Positions 35,045-47,600 are shown, counted from the stretch's first letter. The stretch: DNA of 64,000 nucleotides from Aralia elata (GCA_034770075.1 CM068379.1:24613506-24677505); one strand, 5' to 3'. A program made the numbers and translations. Notes: a model not told the origin generated them from the letters alone.

Positions 35045-36040
35045 TTGACCCTTGGGAAGGGCTGGTATCCAACCAACAGGCGACCCTGGGAAGGGCTGGT
35101 ATCCAAACAACTAACATCCCTGGGAAGGGCTGGTATCCAAAAAATCAACGATCCCTGGGAAGGGCTGGTATCCAAAAAATCAACGACCTCTGGGAAGGGC
35201 TGGTATCCAAAAAAATCAACGACCCCTGGGAAGGGCTGGTATCCAAAAAATCAACGACCCCTGGGAAGGGCTGGTATCCAAAAAAATCAACGACCCCTGG
35301 GAAGGGCTGGTATCCAAAAAATCAACGACCCTTGGGAAGGGCTGGTATCCAAAAAAATCAACGACCCCTGGGAAGGGCTGGTATCCAAAAAAATCAACGA
35401 TCCCTGGGAAAGGGCTGGTATCCAAAAAATCAACGACCCCTGGGAAGGGCTGGTATCCAAAAAATCAACGATCCCTGGGAAGGGCTGGTATCCAAAAAAA
35501 TCAACGACCCCTGGGAAGGACTGGTATCCAAAAAAATCAACGACCCCTGGGAAAGGCTGGTATCCAAAAAAATCAACGACCCCTGGGAAGGGCTGGTATC
35601 AAAAAAAATTAACTAACACCCTGGGAAGGGCTGAGATCCAAACAACTAACACCCTGGGAAGGGCTGAGATCCAAACAACTAACATCCCTGGGAAGGGCTG
35701 GTATCCAAACAATCAACGACCCCTGGGAAGGGCTGGTATCCACACAATCAATGACCCCTGGGAAGTGCTGATATCCAAACAATCAAAGACCCTGGGAAGG
35801 GCTGGTATCCAAACAATCAACGACCCCTGGGAAGGGCTGAGATCCAAACAATCAACAAACTCTGGGAAGGGCTGAGATCCAAACAATCAACGACCCCTGG
35901 GAAGGGTTGAGATCCAAACAAGGTGGTGAGTGAACCTGGGAAGGCATCCAAGCAAACCACAACAAGGTGGTGAACAACCCCTGGGAAGGGCCAATATCCA
36001 AAAAGTGAGCGATCCCTGGGAAGGGCTGAGATCCAAGCAA
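35045..36040 (+). repeat. Minisatellite of about 27-28 units, unit 2
   Basis: Same 33-38 bp unit as 24467-25385, with different unit number and order, showing gain or loss of units since the tandem arose. The 308-codon frame across it is a repeat artefact. Confidence 0.97.
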
Positions 36041-36239
36041 ACCCCGACAAATGATGACATCTGTAGAACAGTATCAAGAGACTGTACAGTGGTTAGGTGT
36101 CAAGGTCCTAGCCTATCTGAGTCAAAAGCGATGGCTGCCAAGAACGATGTGCGAGGGCAAATTCCAAGGATGCCTTTCAAGCTAGTCAGGAGAATAACTC
36201 CCTCTGATGACAATGTGATGGAGTAAGGTGATTACGAGA

Positions 36240-36435
36240 TGGGTGACCGGATATAAGACCCGGCCCCGACCAGACGAGCGACCGGATACGAGACCCGGCA
36301 CTCACAGGACAATCGACCGGAGACGAGACCCGGCGATTACGAGACGAGCGACCGGATACGAGACCCGGTGATCACGAGACTGACGACCGGATACGAGACC
36401 CGGCACAAACGAGACGACCGATTGGAAGACGAAAC
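36240..36435 (+). repeat. GACCGGATACGAGACCCGG repeats, unit 2
   Basis: Shorter version of 25570-25830; at least one unit is missing. Confidence 0.85.
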
Positions 36436-36645
36436 CCGTCGACTAACAAGGCGGGCGGGGATTGATGCATTGACACCTTTACGAATGTTTTGCATGCCTT
36501 ATATCTTATGTTGCATCATAAGTTGCATGTGCTGCATCATGTATGTATTGTCATTCTTATGAACTGTCATTCATGCGTCGGGTGTCTATTTCTTTATCAT
36601 ATTCATTTCATTTAACATTTCATAAACATGATAAAGAGGGGCAGC

Positions 36646-38518
36646 TGTAGACACCCAAATTTGGCACTTCGTAATCTAACCCTGACAGGAGGGCAAATCC
36701 GTCAAATGAATCGGCCTGCGAGAGCAAAAGATGGACAAGTACGAACACTCGACGCCACCGCGGCGATTTACAACCGAAACTGACGTGACAACAAGGTTGT
36801 CCGATTTGAGCATTCCCGAATGATGTGGCACGTCTCCCAGTAATTCCCAGACTGCAAAAAACGAACATGTCGGCAAAAACCGACGTCACGACACGAGAAT
36901 TGAGGCGTAACATGAAAATCGAGAAAGTCAAGCCAGCCAGCCGCAGATCAATCTGCGGCTGCCCTAGGCCAGCCTATTTCAGCTCAGTTTCTTCATTTCA
37001 TCCAGAGAGAGGACAGCAGCCGTTTTGGGAAGAAAAGGAAGAGAAAAATAGCAACAAAGATAGCTCGGGAAAGGAGAGAAAAGAGAGAAAAACGAGAGAA
37101 ATTATACTCTTTTGATTAGATTGTAGCATATATATTTTCTACTTTATTCAATATTCGAGTTTGTACGAATTGTGGTAACATTTGCAAGGTGAAAAGCCCT
37201 CTTTTATAGCATTTTCGTTATATCATTTTGTTAAGCTTTTGGTCATTTGGGTTATATTATATGTAGTTTTCTTTGTACATTATTGAGGATACAAGGATTG
37301 AGGATTATTAGTGAGGGTTCCCAAATGGAACAAAATTCTTCCTAATGACCCGATGATATCCATTTGATGATTTTAGCTTGTTTGGTTCTTGTAATATCCA
37401 TTTTGTGAGTGTGTAGAAATTGTGGATGTGAGCCTAGGAACGCGACCCCGTGGTCCAAATTCGATGATGGACAATTTTGGTGGATGTAATAGGATCGATT
37501 ATCCTTTATTGTAAGATGTAATTGTCGGGCCTTAAAACGACACCAAGGCGAGAATCGGGTTTAAGGCCCCGTAATAGTGAAATATGTGATTGTTGGCGTT
37601 CGGGGTATTTTGATGGCTTACATGCCCATGAATACCCCCCTACGCGTTTTGATGTTTAATTTGATTTGTAACACCAAACAAAAGATGTCAAAGCTAAAAC
37701 AATAAAGATTTTTCTAAAATCAATCAAAGTAGGATATTAGCATCACGAGGATAAGAATTGGAAATGCTAATGAATGTCGATTCCTATTAAACGAGAAGGC
37801 CAAAGAAAATCATTTTCAAACATCACCAAAAAATGGCTTTTATGAATGAACGAAATGTTTTATTAAACCTTTGTGCATAGGGTTAAAGAGATCCTAGAAA
37901 TTGCCCATCATTTTATGAAGGCAACGTATAGATCTCGATTCCTATTTTGACGAAGGTTTAGAAAACTCTTATTTTGCCAAAACGACACCTAATGAAAATC
38001 TCATAGTTTTTGACAATTAAAATCAAATCTTTTCTCATAAAGCTTTCTCGTGTATGCCGAAAAGACATTCCGAAGCATTATCAAATTAAAGCACGACTTT
38101 CCCTAAAAATCCAAATGATTCTTTCATACAAACTCACCACAACACACACACGCGCACACACACACACACACATTCGAGAATTAAGGGATAGGAATGCATC
38201 AAGATTGCGGTAACCGTGTTTCACGGAAGTCGGGGGGTGCCTAATACCTTCCCCTCGCTTAAACAAGCCCCCGAACTCTATGAATCTCGGTTCGCAGACC
38301 AATTAATTCGGAGTCACATATGAGCCAGCGATTTTATAAAAAATGAAACTCGGATGAGTTGGTACATCCATTTCAAATATACCAACTGGCGACTCTGGTT
38401 AATTGGCTCATCATAAAAAACGATCTTTCAAAACCCCGTCGACATCAATGCCGACCTTTTCCAAAAATCATCTAATAAAAGGCTAGAAATCGGAAAGGGC
38501 GAGAAACCGGCGTCGACA
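36646..38518 (+). repeat. Ogre-like LTR3
   Basis: 1873 bp, ending GGCGTCGACA before the right ACTGT. It lacks about 120 bp present in LTR1 and LTR2: only one CCGCAGATCAATCTGCGG palindrome remains (about 36940-36960), as if a deletion occurred between repeated palindromes. Confidence 0.93.
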
Positions 38519-38677
38519 ACTGTCATCTTGGTCTGTTTGAAAACTTGAGTCTGTATAGCCCTCTTGTTTCAATTCAGACCCACCGTAGACAAAAAATACG
38601 TCCTTAGTTCTTCTCAAGTACTTTAGGATGTTTTTTCACTGCCTTCCAGTGCTCTTCTCCTGGATTCGACTGATATC
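38519..38677 (-). pseudogene. Copia-2 pol between RT and RNase H
   Basis: The minus-strand translation starts QSNPGEEHWKAVK, loses one base, then continues ILKYLRRTKDVF ... GYTDSSFQTDQDDS, the Ty1/Copia connection to RNase H. It joins 17107-17544 after removal of the Ogre-like block, and the RT part after removal of T3. Contains both inner duplications (ACTGT 38519-38523, ATATC 38673-38677). Confidence 0.9.
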
Positions 38678-39928
38678 TGTAACGAATGCGATTTTTGTGA
38701 ATAAATAAAAATATTTATTGAGTTATATAAATATTTTTGTTAATTTATTTATTGAGTAAAATAAATAATTTATAAGGTTATGGTGAAAGAATTTATGTTA
38801 AATGTTATTTGATTGTGATTTGATGTATTTATTATAATTTAATTTAATAATTAAATTAGATAATAAAATGATTTATTTGAATAAAGGATTTATTTGGGTA
38901 AGGCAATTTATTTGGTATTATGGTTATTGGTTAAATAGAATTATTGATTAAATTATTAAAGTTTAATTGAATTTATTTAATAATAAGTTTAATTAAATTA
39001 AAAGTGTGACAATTAAAATTATATAGTAAAATGGATTATTAAAATAAATGGAGAAAGGGTTTTATTTAGATAAACCAAACAAGGCCTTGTGACCCTTGGT
39101 TGGTAAAAATGGATTATTTTCTTTGGTTCAACCAAATAAAGCCTAACTCTTGATTTCTTTAACTGATTAACTTAAAAGCTAAGTACGTTAAAAAGATTGT
39201 CAGTTGTTTCTAAGCTTAAAGAAGAGAGAGCAGAGCTTTGAGAGTTTAGAGAAAATTGAGAGTTTGAGAGAATAGAGAGAAATTGAGAGAAAAGTTTGGA
39301 GATTGGAGAGAAGAATTCTAAAATCAAAGGAGAATTAATCAAGTTTTCTAAGCAATAGAAGGTATAATATTCTTCACTGTATTTCTTTTTAAATTTACTT
39401 TACTGTATATGAAGTTAGTTGTTCAAAGCATGAATTAGTTGATGTAATTGTTAGTAAGCATGTACTAGATGATTATATGGTGGTTATAAATCAATTTGAA
39501 GGTGTTAATCCATGAAATCATGTTTTAGAATGAAGTTTTTTGGTTTTACAGAGCTTTATTTTCATGTGTATGAAATTGATGTTTAATTTGGTTATTAACC
39601 GGTAAATTGACATTTGATTATGATTATATAATGAAAAACGAAAAGAATGCAAGTAGAATGGATTAAAATGGTTGAAAGATGAATTCACAGTGTTTGATTT
39701 CATTAAAATGGCCAAAATATGAATATTTTGTTTAAGTAGAGAATTTTTGGGTTTTCAATTGGTTGATTATGTGCTTATAATGGTTAATTGGTTAGAAACA
39801 TGTTGGGTAATTGTTTTGTAACATGTTTGATGTCTGGGTAAGTTTAAATTATGTGTTGGATGGTAGAATTCGAGAAATTTGGCCTAGGATTTCACTGGTT
39901 CGCGAACTGTAGAAGGAGACAGTCGAGT

Positions 39929-40074
39929 CTACCGCCCCGGCGGTAGAAATGAACTGAAAATCTCGCCCCAGCGGTCTCGTCGCCCCGGCGGCATAATTGC
40001 ACTAGATTCCTCGCCCTGGCGGAAGCCTCACCCCGGTGACGGTTTTGTATAAAAATCCACCGCCCCGACGGTGG
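39929..40074. repeat. Palindrome array in T3
   Basis: CTACCGCCCCGGCGGTAG (39929-39946), several imperfect CGCCCC-type copies, and CCACCGCCCCGACGGTGG (40057-40074). The outer ones differ by a T-A for C-G pair exchange. The core CGCCCCGGCG also occurs in the A1 internal array. Confidence 0.85.
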
Positions 40075-41069
40075 AATAGTAACTAAAAAAAATTTATTTA
40101 TTTGTTTTGTGATATTACTATGTTGCTATGTGTATGTTTAAAACTGATATTAAGGTATTAAGTGACTAATTAGACACCACGATGGTTGTTAAGCCAGTAC
40201 TTGTTGATTATCGAATGACAATTGAGATGCTATAATGAAATAGGATAAGATCGAATCTTAAAGTGTATATTGTTATGTAACTAATTATTGTTACCATTTT
40301 ATAATCGAAATGTTTAGGTCGATTAAGAAACGTGAATTATTTAAGTCTGTAATCTATGCACGAGGCAAGTTTTCCTCCCTTAAACTTGTTATTTCAATTG
40401 AGCAAGATTATTAGCCTTAGCTTATTGTTATTCAAGCAAGGTTGTTACCATGATTAAGTGCTGAAGCTTTATTCCAGTTAATTGTTATTCGATCGTTGAT
40501 TGTTGTTCAAACTTCGAACCGAATTTTTATTGTACAAACTTTATTGATGAATCAAATGTTTTAGTGACTAGAAAACCCTAATTGATTCAACTAGTCCTTA
40601 GTTGATGAGCGTTCTAAAGACTTTGAATATTTTAAAACTGTTCCGAACCAAGTTCCTTTTGGTACGAATTCTGATGCTAAACTGAGATGAACAACCCTAA
40701 TATAGGGGATTAGTTACGCGACAGCGTTGAAATGTTTGTGCACAATACATTGTACAAAGGGCTGATCCCCCTGAGCATGAGATGGATGGTCCATAGTCTA
40801 TAAGACTATTAAAGGTTACGGTAGAAAATACTTGGTAACCTAGGACATAGTTCGAGGTCTTGTGACCCTCAGATACAATTTTAAACCTTGAATTCTATAA
40901 TCAGTTCTTGAGCTAAGTATCCTATTAAGCTTTTATATCTCGATTGGTTATTGATTGAATTCAGAAAACTACAATACCTCAGTTGAAATCTATTTCGTTA
41001 ATTATTCAATTGTTATCGTTATTATGCTTGTGGGCAATTTTTGCTCACTCTTGCACTAAAACATTGCAG

Positions 41070-41131
41070 CTAAGACAAAGAAATCGGACGAGCCGTCCAC
41101 GAGTAAAGGCAAGGGCAAGATGCCGAAGTAG
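41070..41131 (+). other. Possible LTR-borne terminal exon, T3
   Basis: TTTTTGCTCACTCTTGC, then ACATTGCAG (acceptor-like, AG ends 41069), then a frame ending STSKGKGKMPK and TAG (41129-41131). The same arrangement and codon phase occur in T1 and T2. No donor identified. Confidence 0.5.
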
Positions 41132-41396
41132 CAAGAGACCCGTTATACATTTGATGTTTATTTGTAACAAGACTTGTTTAAAATTATGTTTTAATTCCGC
41201 ACTGATGTAATAGAGGTTAGATAACCTGGGATTTATTTATTTAAGAGATTTGAGTTGTAACCCCTTCTTGTGGGAAGATGTTTCATTCAGTTTAATTATA
41301 TTATCTTTATCATGGGTAGTTAGTCTTGAATGTATGGTATAGTGAACACCAAATCTGTGGAGTTGAAGTACCCGAATTTGGGGGTGTCACAATATC

Positions 41397-42491
41397 TACT
41401 TGTTACACTAAGTGCATGAGCGACATCTAGTTTAGTACATATCATACCGTACATGATAGATCCTATTGCTGAAGCATAAGGAATCTTACTCATACGGTCT
41501 CTCTCCTCAGGTGTCTTTGGGGCCTGTTTCTTAGAGAGATATATTCCATGGCTCATCGGCATGAGACCTCTCTTGGAATCTTCCATGCTACACTTCTTTA
41601 GCATCGAGTCAATGTACTTTTCTTGGGTCAAGCCAAACATCCTTTTAGATCTATCTCTATAGATCTTTATCCCTAAAATATAGGATGCCTCACCCAAGTC
41701 CTTCATGGAGAAGTGTTTAGAAAACCAGATTTTAATCAACTGTAGCATAGGAACATCATTCTCTATCAGTAATATATCATCAACATATAATACAAGGAAT
41801 GAAACAATGCTCCCGCTAACCTTCTTGTACACATAAGGTTCATCCTCATTTTTGATAAATTCAAACCTTTTGATTATCTCATCAAAACGGATGTTCCATC
41901 TTCGAGAAGCTTGCTTCAATCCATAAATGGATCGTTGTAGCTTACTGACTTGGTTTGTTCCAACCGTTGAAACAAAACCCTCTGGTTGTATCATATATAC
42001 ATTCTCCTCAAGCTCTCCATTGAGGAAGGCCGTTTTCATGTCCATTTGCCTGATTTCGTAGTCATAATAAGCTGCAATTGCAAGCAAAATCCGAATGGAC
42101 TTGAGCATAGCTACTGGGGAGAAGGTTTCATCATAGTCAACTCCTTGTCTTTGTTTGAAACCTTTTGCAACCAGTCGGGCTTTATAGGTCTCTACCTTGC
42201 CGTCCGCTCCAATATTTCTCTTAAAGACCCATTTGCACCCTCGGGTGGTGAAACCAAAGTCCATACTTGGTTTTCATACATGGAGTCCATCTCGGATTTC
42301 TTGGCTTCTAGCCATTTCTCTGAGTCTTTACTACTCATAGCCTCTTCGTAAGTCAATGGATCATTATCATCTATGATGCGTACCTTATCATGATCCTCTA
42401 TGATGAATCCATACCTATCAGGTATCTTCGGTACTCTTCCAGATTTATGAATAGGTTGTGGTACAGTAGGTTCTTCTACTTGGTCAGGTAC
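41397..42491 (-). pseudogene. Copia-2 reverse transcriptase
   Basis: RVT_2 domain: GCKWVFKRN, YKARLVAKGF, ETFSPVA, MDMKTAFLNGEL, IYGLKQASR and the catalytic FLVLYVDDIL. About a dozen bases are missing near 42240-42250 (PPEG runs into GCKWVF without the usual VKPI), shifting the frame, and a stop lies at 42492-42494. The last residues before T3 are SVTSRY. Confidence 0.93.
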
Positions 42492-43547
42492 CTAACTTTG
42501 ATCCGTAGTATTTTGTGGTTCTTGAATTTCTTCAAGATATATCTTACTCCCACTGACCCCTTCAAGGATAAACTCCTTTTCCAAGAAGGCAGCGTGTTTT
42601 GCAACAAACACCTTTTGATCAGTAGGATGATAGAAATAATACCTTGATGTTTCTTTAGGGTATCCCATGAATCTACATTTGTCAGATCTAGTCTTCAGCT
42701 TATCATGCTCAAATCTTTTGACATAAGTTGGATAACCCCAAGTCTTAACATACTTAAGATTTGGTTTCCTCCTTCTCCATAACTCATATGGAGACTTTGG
42801 GACAGATTTGGTAGGTACCTTGTTAAGTAGGTATGTAGCCGATTCTAGGGCATAACCCCAGAAAGATATTGGAAGATCGGTAAAACTCATCATGAAACGA
42901 ACCATGTCCAACAATGTTCGATTTCTCATTTCAGATACACCATTCAACTGTGGCGTCCCTGGTGGAGTCCATTGTGAGATTATACCATTTTCTTTGAGAC
43001 AATTGAGAAACTCATTGGTTAAGTATTCACCTCCTCGATCCGATCGAAGAATCTTAATACTCTTACCAGTTTGCTTCTCTACTTCACTTCTGAATTCTTT
43101 GAACTTTTCAAACGATTTAGATTTGTATTTCATTAAATACACATATCCAAATCTAGAATGATCATCAGTGAAAGTAATAAAATGAGAATACCCTCCTCGT
43201 GCATTCGTTGTCATAGGTCCACATACGTCTGTGTGTACCAACACTAACAACTCTGTAACTCTTTCTCCTTTTCCACTAAAAGGGGATTTAGTCATCTTAC
43301 CCATGAGACAAGATTCACAAGTTGGATATGATTCATAATCAGATAGCTCTAAAACCCATCTTTATGCAACTTGGTTAATCTTGTTTCATTGATGTGACCG
43401 AGTCTACAGTGCCACATAAAGGTATAATTAATATCATCTCTTTTTCTTTTCTTAGTTTGTTCAATTTGAAGTACATTTTCATGCAAGTCAAGTATGTAAA
43501 GTCCATTCAGTAAATTGCCAACACCATATAAAACATTTTTATAATAA
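42492..43547 (-). pseudogene. Copia-2 pre-integrase and integrase
   Basis: The minus strand encodes MWHCRLGHINETRL (zinc-binding pre-integrase), then a one-base loss in a T run near 43350 shifts the frame. The core follows with HTDVCGP, FITFTDDHS, RSDRGGEY and NGVSE, so the D,D35E acidic residues are visible. The C-terminal part has GYPKETSRYYFY. Left end at stop 42492-42494, right end at the MITE. Confidence 0.93.
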
Positions 43548-43803
43548 CAGGGCGGATCAAGATCATAACTCTTAAAGAGCATAACTAGCATAACTACTTT
43601 TAGCGACAGACAGACGACGATTTTGTCCGTCGCCATAAGTTCTATCGGTCGCCATAACTTTTAGCGACATTATATGTTGTCCGTCGCTATAAGCTATGGT
43701 GACAGACAGGACCTATGGCGACAGACAAAACCGTCGTCTGTCCGTCGCTAAAGGTAGTTCTGCTAGTTATGCTATTTAAGAGTTCTGCTCTTGATCCTTG
43801 CTC
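43548..43803. mobile_element. Fold-back MITE in Copia-2
   Basis: 256 bp, palindromic over nearly its whole length. The left arm GGATCAAGATCATAACTC ... TTTAGCGACAGACAGACG pairs with the right arm. It is flanked by TTTATAATAA (43538-43547) and TTTATTATAA (43804-43813), a 10-bp duplication with one mismatch, suggesting a Mutator-type origin. Removing it restores the Copia-2 frame (CSIYNK to NVLYG). Confidence 0.88.
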
Positions 43804-44605
43804 TTTATTATAAATAGAACAACTGTTGTTCTTTATTATAATATTAAAACCATCCATATCCAATACAGAAATTGAAATAATGTTTCTAATGAGTGTTGGA
43901 ACACAATAACAATTATTTAAACTAATGGACTTGCCCGTAGGCAGTGCTAAACAATAAATTTCTACAGCTAATGCAGCAACCTTTGCTCCATTTCCCACTC
44001 GTAAGACGACTTCATCCTTGTTCAGCTTTCTACTTCTGCTTAGTCCCTGCATATTATTACATATGTGAGAACTACGGCCGGTATCCAATACCCAAGTATA
44101 ATTTTGACTTTCAAAAAAATTAATTTCAATCATGAACAAACCTAGATCGGAAGTCGAAGCTTCTCCAAGCTTCTTTTGGTCCGCAAGATACTCGTTGCAG
44201 TTCCTCTTCCAGTGTCCCGGCTTATTGCAATGGTAGCAAATACCTTTGCTATCTGGATCAGGTTTCTTTTTATCCTTTCTCTCCGCCTTGCTCTTAGCCT
44301 TCTTATTTTTCTTCTTTTCAGAAGATACCTTGGGCCTCTTCCTTTTCTTTGAAGAATCATCCACTAGTAAGACTTGGTTCTTGTTAGATGAGAAGTGACC
44401 TTCAGCAGTTTTCAGCATGTTAAGTAACTCAGGCAAGCTGACGTCCAACTTATTCATGTGAAAATTCACAACAAATTGTGAGAAGGTGTCCGGGAGTGAC
44501 TGCAAGATCAAATCTTGACTTAACTCTCCATCCATCACGAACCCAAGCTATCTAAGTTGTTCAATCAAATTGATCATCTTGAGGACATGAGTCTTAACGG
44601 TAGTG
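43804..44605 (-). pseudogene. Copia-2 gag C-terminal part and protease
   Basis: Continues gag left of T2: TTVKTHVLKM, a TAG where relatives read on into LGFVMDGE (near 44553), then QSLPDTFSQF, a lysine-rich stretch, a CX2CX4HX4C knuckle (CYHCNKPGHWKRNC) and protease WVLDTGRSSHIC. The protease region continues to CSIYNK at the MITE. Confidence 0.92.
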
Positions 44606-44610
44606 CCCTC

Positions 44611-47600
44611 TGTGACACCCCTAAATTCACAATACCTCGAATCTGGTGCTCATGATAAAATACATCCATACACCTCTAAACAACATAAATCAACTAATGC
44701 AGAAAAAAATAAACATATGTTGTTCATTACAAAAGGTTTACTACGGTCCCAAGGTCTATAACCTTAAATAAATACATCGCAGAATACAATAATAATACAA
44801 AACGATTCCACGATTACATAACGGGATAGTACATATAACTATTCCTTAAGCTTTCCTTTGCCTTTGTCCACTTTGGAACTCCTCGGCTTAACTGCAATAG
44901 GTTCATGATATAGCAAGAGTGAGCAACTACTTTGCTCAGCAAGTTTAAAATGAATAAGGAAGATATATCATGAATGAATTAGAATAATAATCGCATGGTT
45001 CAACAATTTAAGAACATTAAAGAAATAGTTGACAATATAAACAAAGTTCAAATGAAATAATGAATATTGATTATTTACTGATGAGTGGTCCAATAGACCA
45101 TGAACTATTTAGCCAAAGGATCAGTCATTCAACTAACCCTTTTAAACGTTTGGCCCGTCAGTAGCACTCGAGGGGATCAGCCTCTCGTACCCTATGTATA
45201 TGCATAACATTTAGCTCTGACTGCATCGAATAACCGACACATTAGAATCCCCTACATAAGGGTTGCTCTCTCAGTCCAAGAATCCGCACCAACAATCGGT
45301 TTGGATAGCTTTTAAAATAATAACCTGTACGTGTCTAGCCGAAACAAGTGGCGTAGACTATTCCCTTAAACAATTCATGAATGAAGAACTTATGTTTCAC
45401 AGTCCAACAATAGATTTCGAATTCAAATACACAATGTGCAAATATCAATAATTATCCTTGATATGGAGTAATTAACAATAATTAAACCACTAACCATAAT
45501 TGAAAAATGATAACTCGAGTTGAGTTAGGAAACTTGCAACAATATATAATACTTGCTCAAATATAAATTGAGTTAAGTTAAGAAACTTGCAATAATATAG
45601 AATGATTGCTCAATTAATAAATAACTCGCACAATAACAAAAGTTGTACGATTAAGAAATCCTGCCCAATATTAAATTGAGTTAGGATAAGGAAATTTGCC
45701 CAACACAAGGGTTAGACAAAGGTTCAGAAAAAACTTGCATTCAATATATAAAAAGAATGAAGTTAAGGAACTTGCATAATACACCACATCCTGCTCGAAT
45801 ATAAATTGAGTAGGGTTAAAGGAAACTTGCCTGATGCACGACTACAATATTACAACACACGCTCCTTAATATCCTACACATGTAAATATATATATTCGTA
45901 TAACAATTAGTCACATAAAGACTAGGTTCAAACAGACATTGCATCATTAAAACACATTGATTGCCCTATGACTACCCAGTCTCTCCCTATCTTTCCCCTC
46001 GCTACAACGTGAGCTGCAGGGCCTATGAGTGCCCCTGCGGCGCCATTCTGCAGTAGCCGGATTCTGGGTTTGTTCCCAGTTCGCGACTCCAACCTCCGGC
46101 CACTCCAACCTCCATAACTCCTTCAATACACAAACAAATTGGTCCATTCCAGACCCTATGGACTCCTAACTCATGGGGCTACAACATACCAAAAATTTAG
46201 AATTACCCATTAATATTAACATAGCCAAATCTTAGGCCAAAGTGCAAAGTTCATACTCTGTTCTTCGAGTTCTTGACAAGTTTTACAAAAATCATTACTA
46301 CGAACTCGTTTTAACTCCTTTTTGGTCCATTCTAACTAGGTTAGCTTTGTAACCCAAGGAACTACAATACCATAACAACAAACAAAATTAACAAACACGA
46401 AATCATAGCTTTACAGTCCTCTAAAAAGTCCGAACGTCCAAGTTCATGTCCAAAGTTTATTGTTCTTGCTCCATTAAGCCAAGGTAAGGATTTCTTGCGT
46501 TTTTGTTCCACTTTGATGTTATTAATGGCTTACATAACCTCTTAAGAACATTTACAAACAATCACAACAAAAAAAAATACCAAGAATCGCCAAAAATCCG
46601 ACCCACAAGCTTAAGAGCTCAAAACTAAGAAAAACTTGAAAAATCTTTACAAGAAATCGAATGGAAAGGATTTGGTTGATGTTTACCTCTGTAAATCCTT
46701 CCTAGATGATTAAGAAGCTTGTTAGGGTTGCTTGGCTTGAGTTTTTCTTGCTTGGACTCTCTTCTTCTTCCACTCGTGCCTTCTTCTTCTTCCTCCTTTC
46801 TTTTTCCGGCGACTCCTCTTCTTCTCCGACGACCTTCTCCTTCTTTCTTCTTCCTCTTTGCAGCTCTCTCCCTCTCTCTCTCTCTCTATCTGCTGATGGT
46901 AGTTCGAATGGGATGCAAGAGAGAATTGGAATGGGAGGGAATGAATTATTTGGGAGAAGTGGAGGAATTTTGGGAGAAAATGGGAGTGAGTTGGTTGCTC
47001 TATGTGGCTTGCCAGAAAACTCCCTCATCTCTCAATTTTAATTGGTCTAAAATAGGGGGTTGGTTCCCTCTTAGAGTAACAAGCCAAAATAATTACCCAA
47101 ATACACAAAAATATATTCGAAAACTTCCACTTTTGTACCAAAACTGGTAAATAACGCTACCCAAAATTAAAATGGGTACTCCCATAAAATATTGGGATGT
47201 ATAAAAATAATTATTATGGGATTTGTCCAAATATTCGGAACACCCATATAATACATTTCGGATACGGATAAAATCACGTATCAGCTCAAATAAAATTTCT
47301 GACACTTGGAAAAATTATTCGTACGCGTACACGTATTTATGAAATTTATTAAAATCGAAAGAGACACAAAAATATTATGGCGTAAATAGTGTCTCGGAAA
47401 ACGTGTCACGTGAATAGTGATTTAGCGACGCTATGCAAATCAATTATTCACTTAAACAAAACTATAACACATAAAATTTCATGCATTCAAATAATTCAGG
47501 TTGTCACACAACCTTTAAACATGCAACACAAAAATAATATTAATAAAATATAATATATTCATTAATATTCAAAAATTTGAATTACAAGGCAATTTCAGAA

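Larger units (their letters stand above)
17550..38518 (+). mobile_element. Ogre/Tat-like tandem: three LTRs, two internal regions
   Basis: The order is LTR1 (17550-19529), internal 1 (19530-26021), LTR2 (26022-30131, carrying a nested inverted LTR), internal 2 (30132-36645) and LTR3 (36646-38518), flanked by ACTGT. Both internal regions carry gag, the same tandem repeats and no pol, and are nearly identical. One duplication pair around three LTRs suggests unequal recombination between LTRs of one insertion. Confidence 0.92.
38678..41391 (+). mobile_element. Solo LTR T3 (family T)
   Basis: 2714 bp from TGTAACGAATG to GGGGGTGTCACA, flanked by ATATC (38673-38677, 41392-41396). No internal region, so it is a solo LTR left by LTR-LTR recombination. 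The length suggests a Gypsy LTR, perhaps chromovirus. It holds a palindrome array (39929-40074) and the possible terminal exon (41070-41131). Confidence 0.92.

Noticed and set aside
34942..35875. 308-codon frame in unit 2
   Set aside because: Same minisatellite artefact; no start context, domain or conservation with unit 1.
46702..47150. Overlapping frames of 108-143 codons on both strands
   Set aside because: Generated by a CT/GA-rich simple stretch inside solo LTR T2; three frames open at once is a composition effect.
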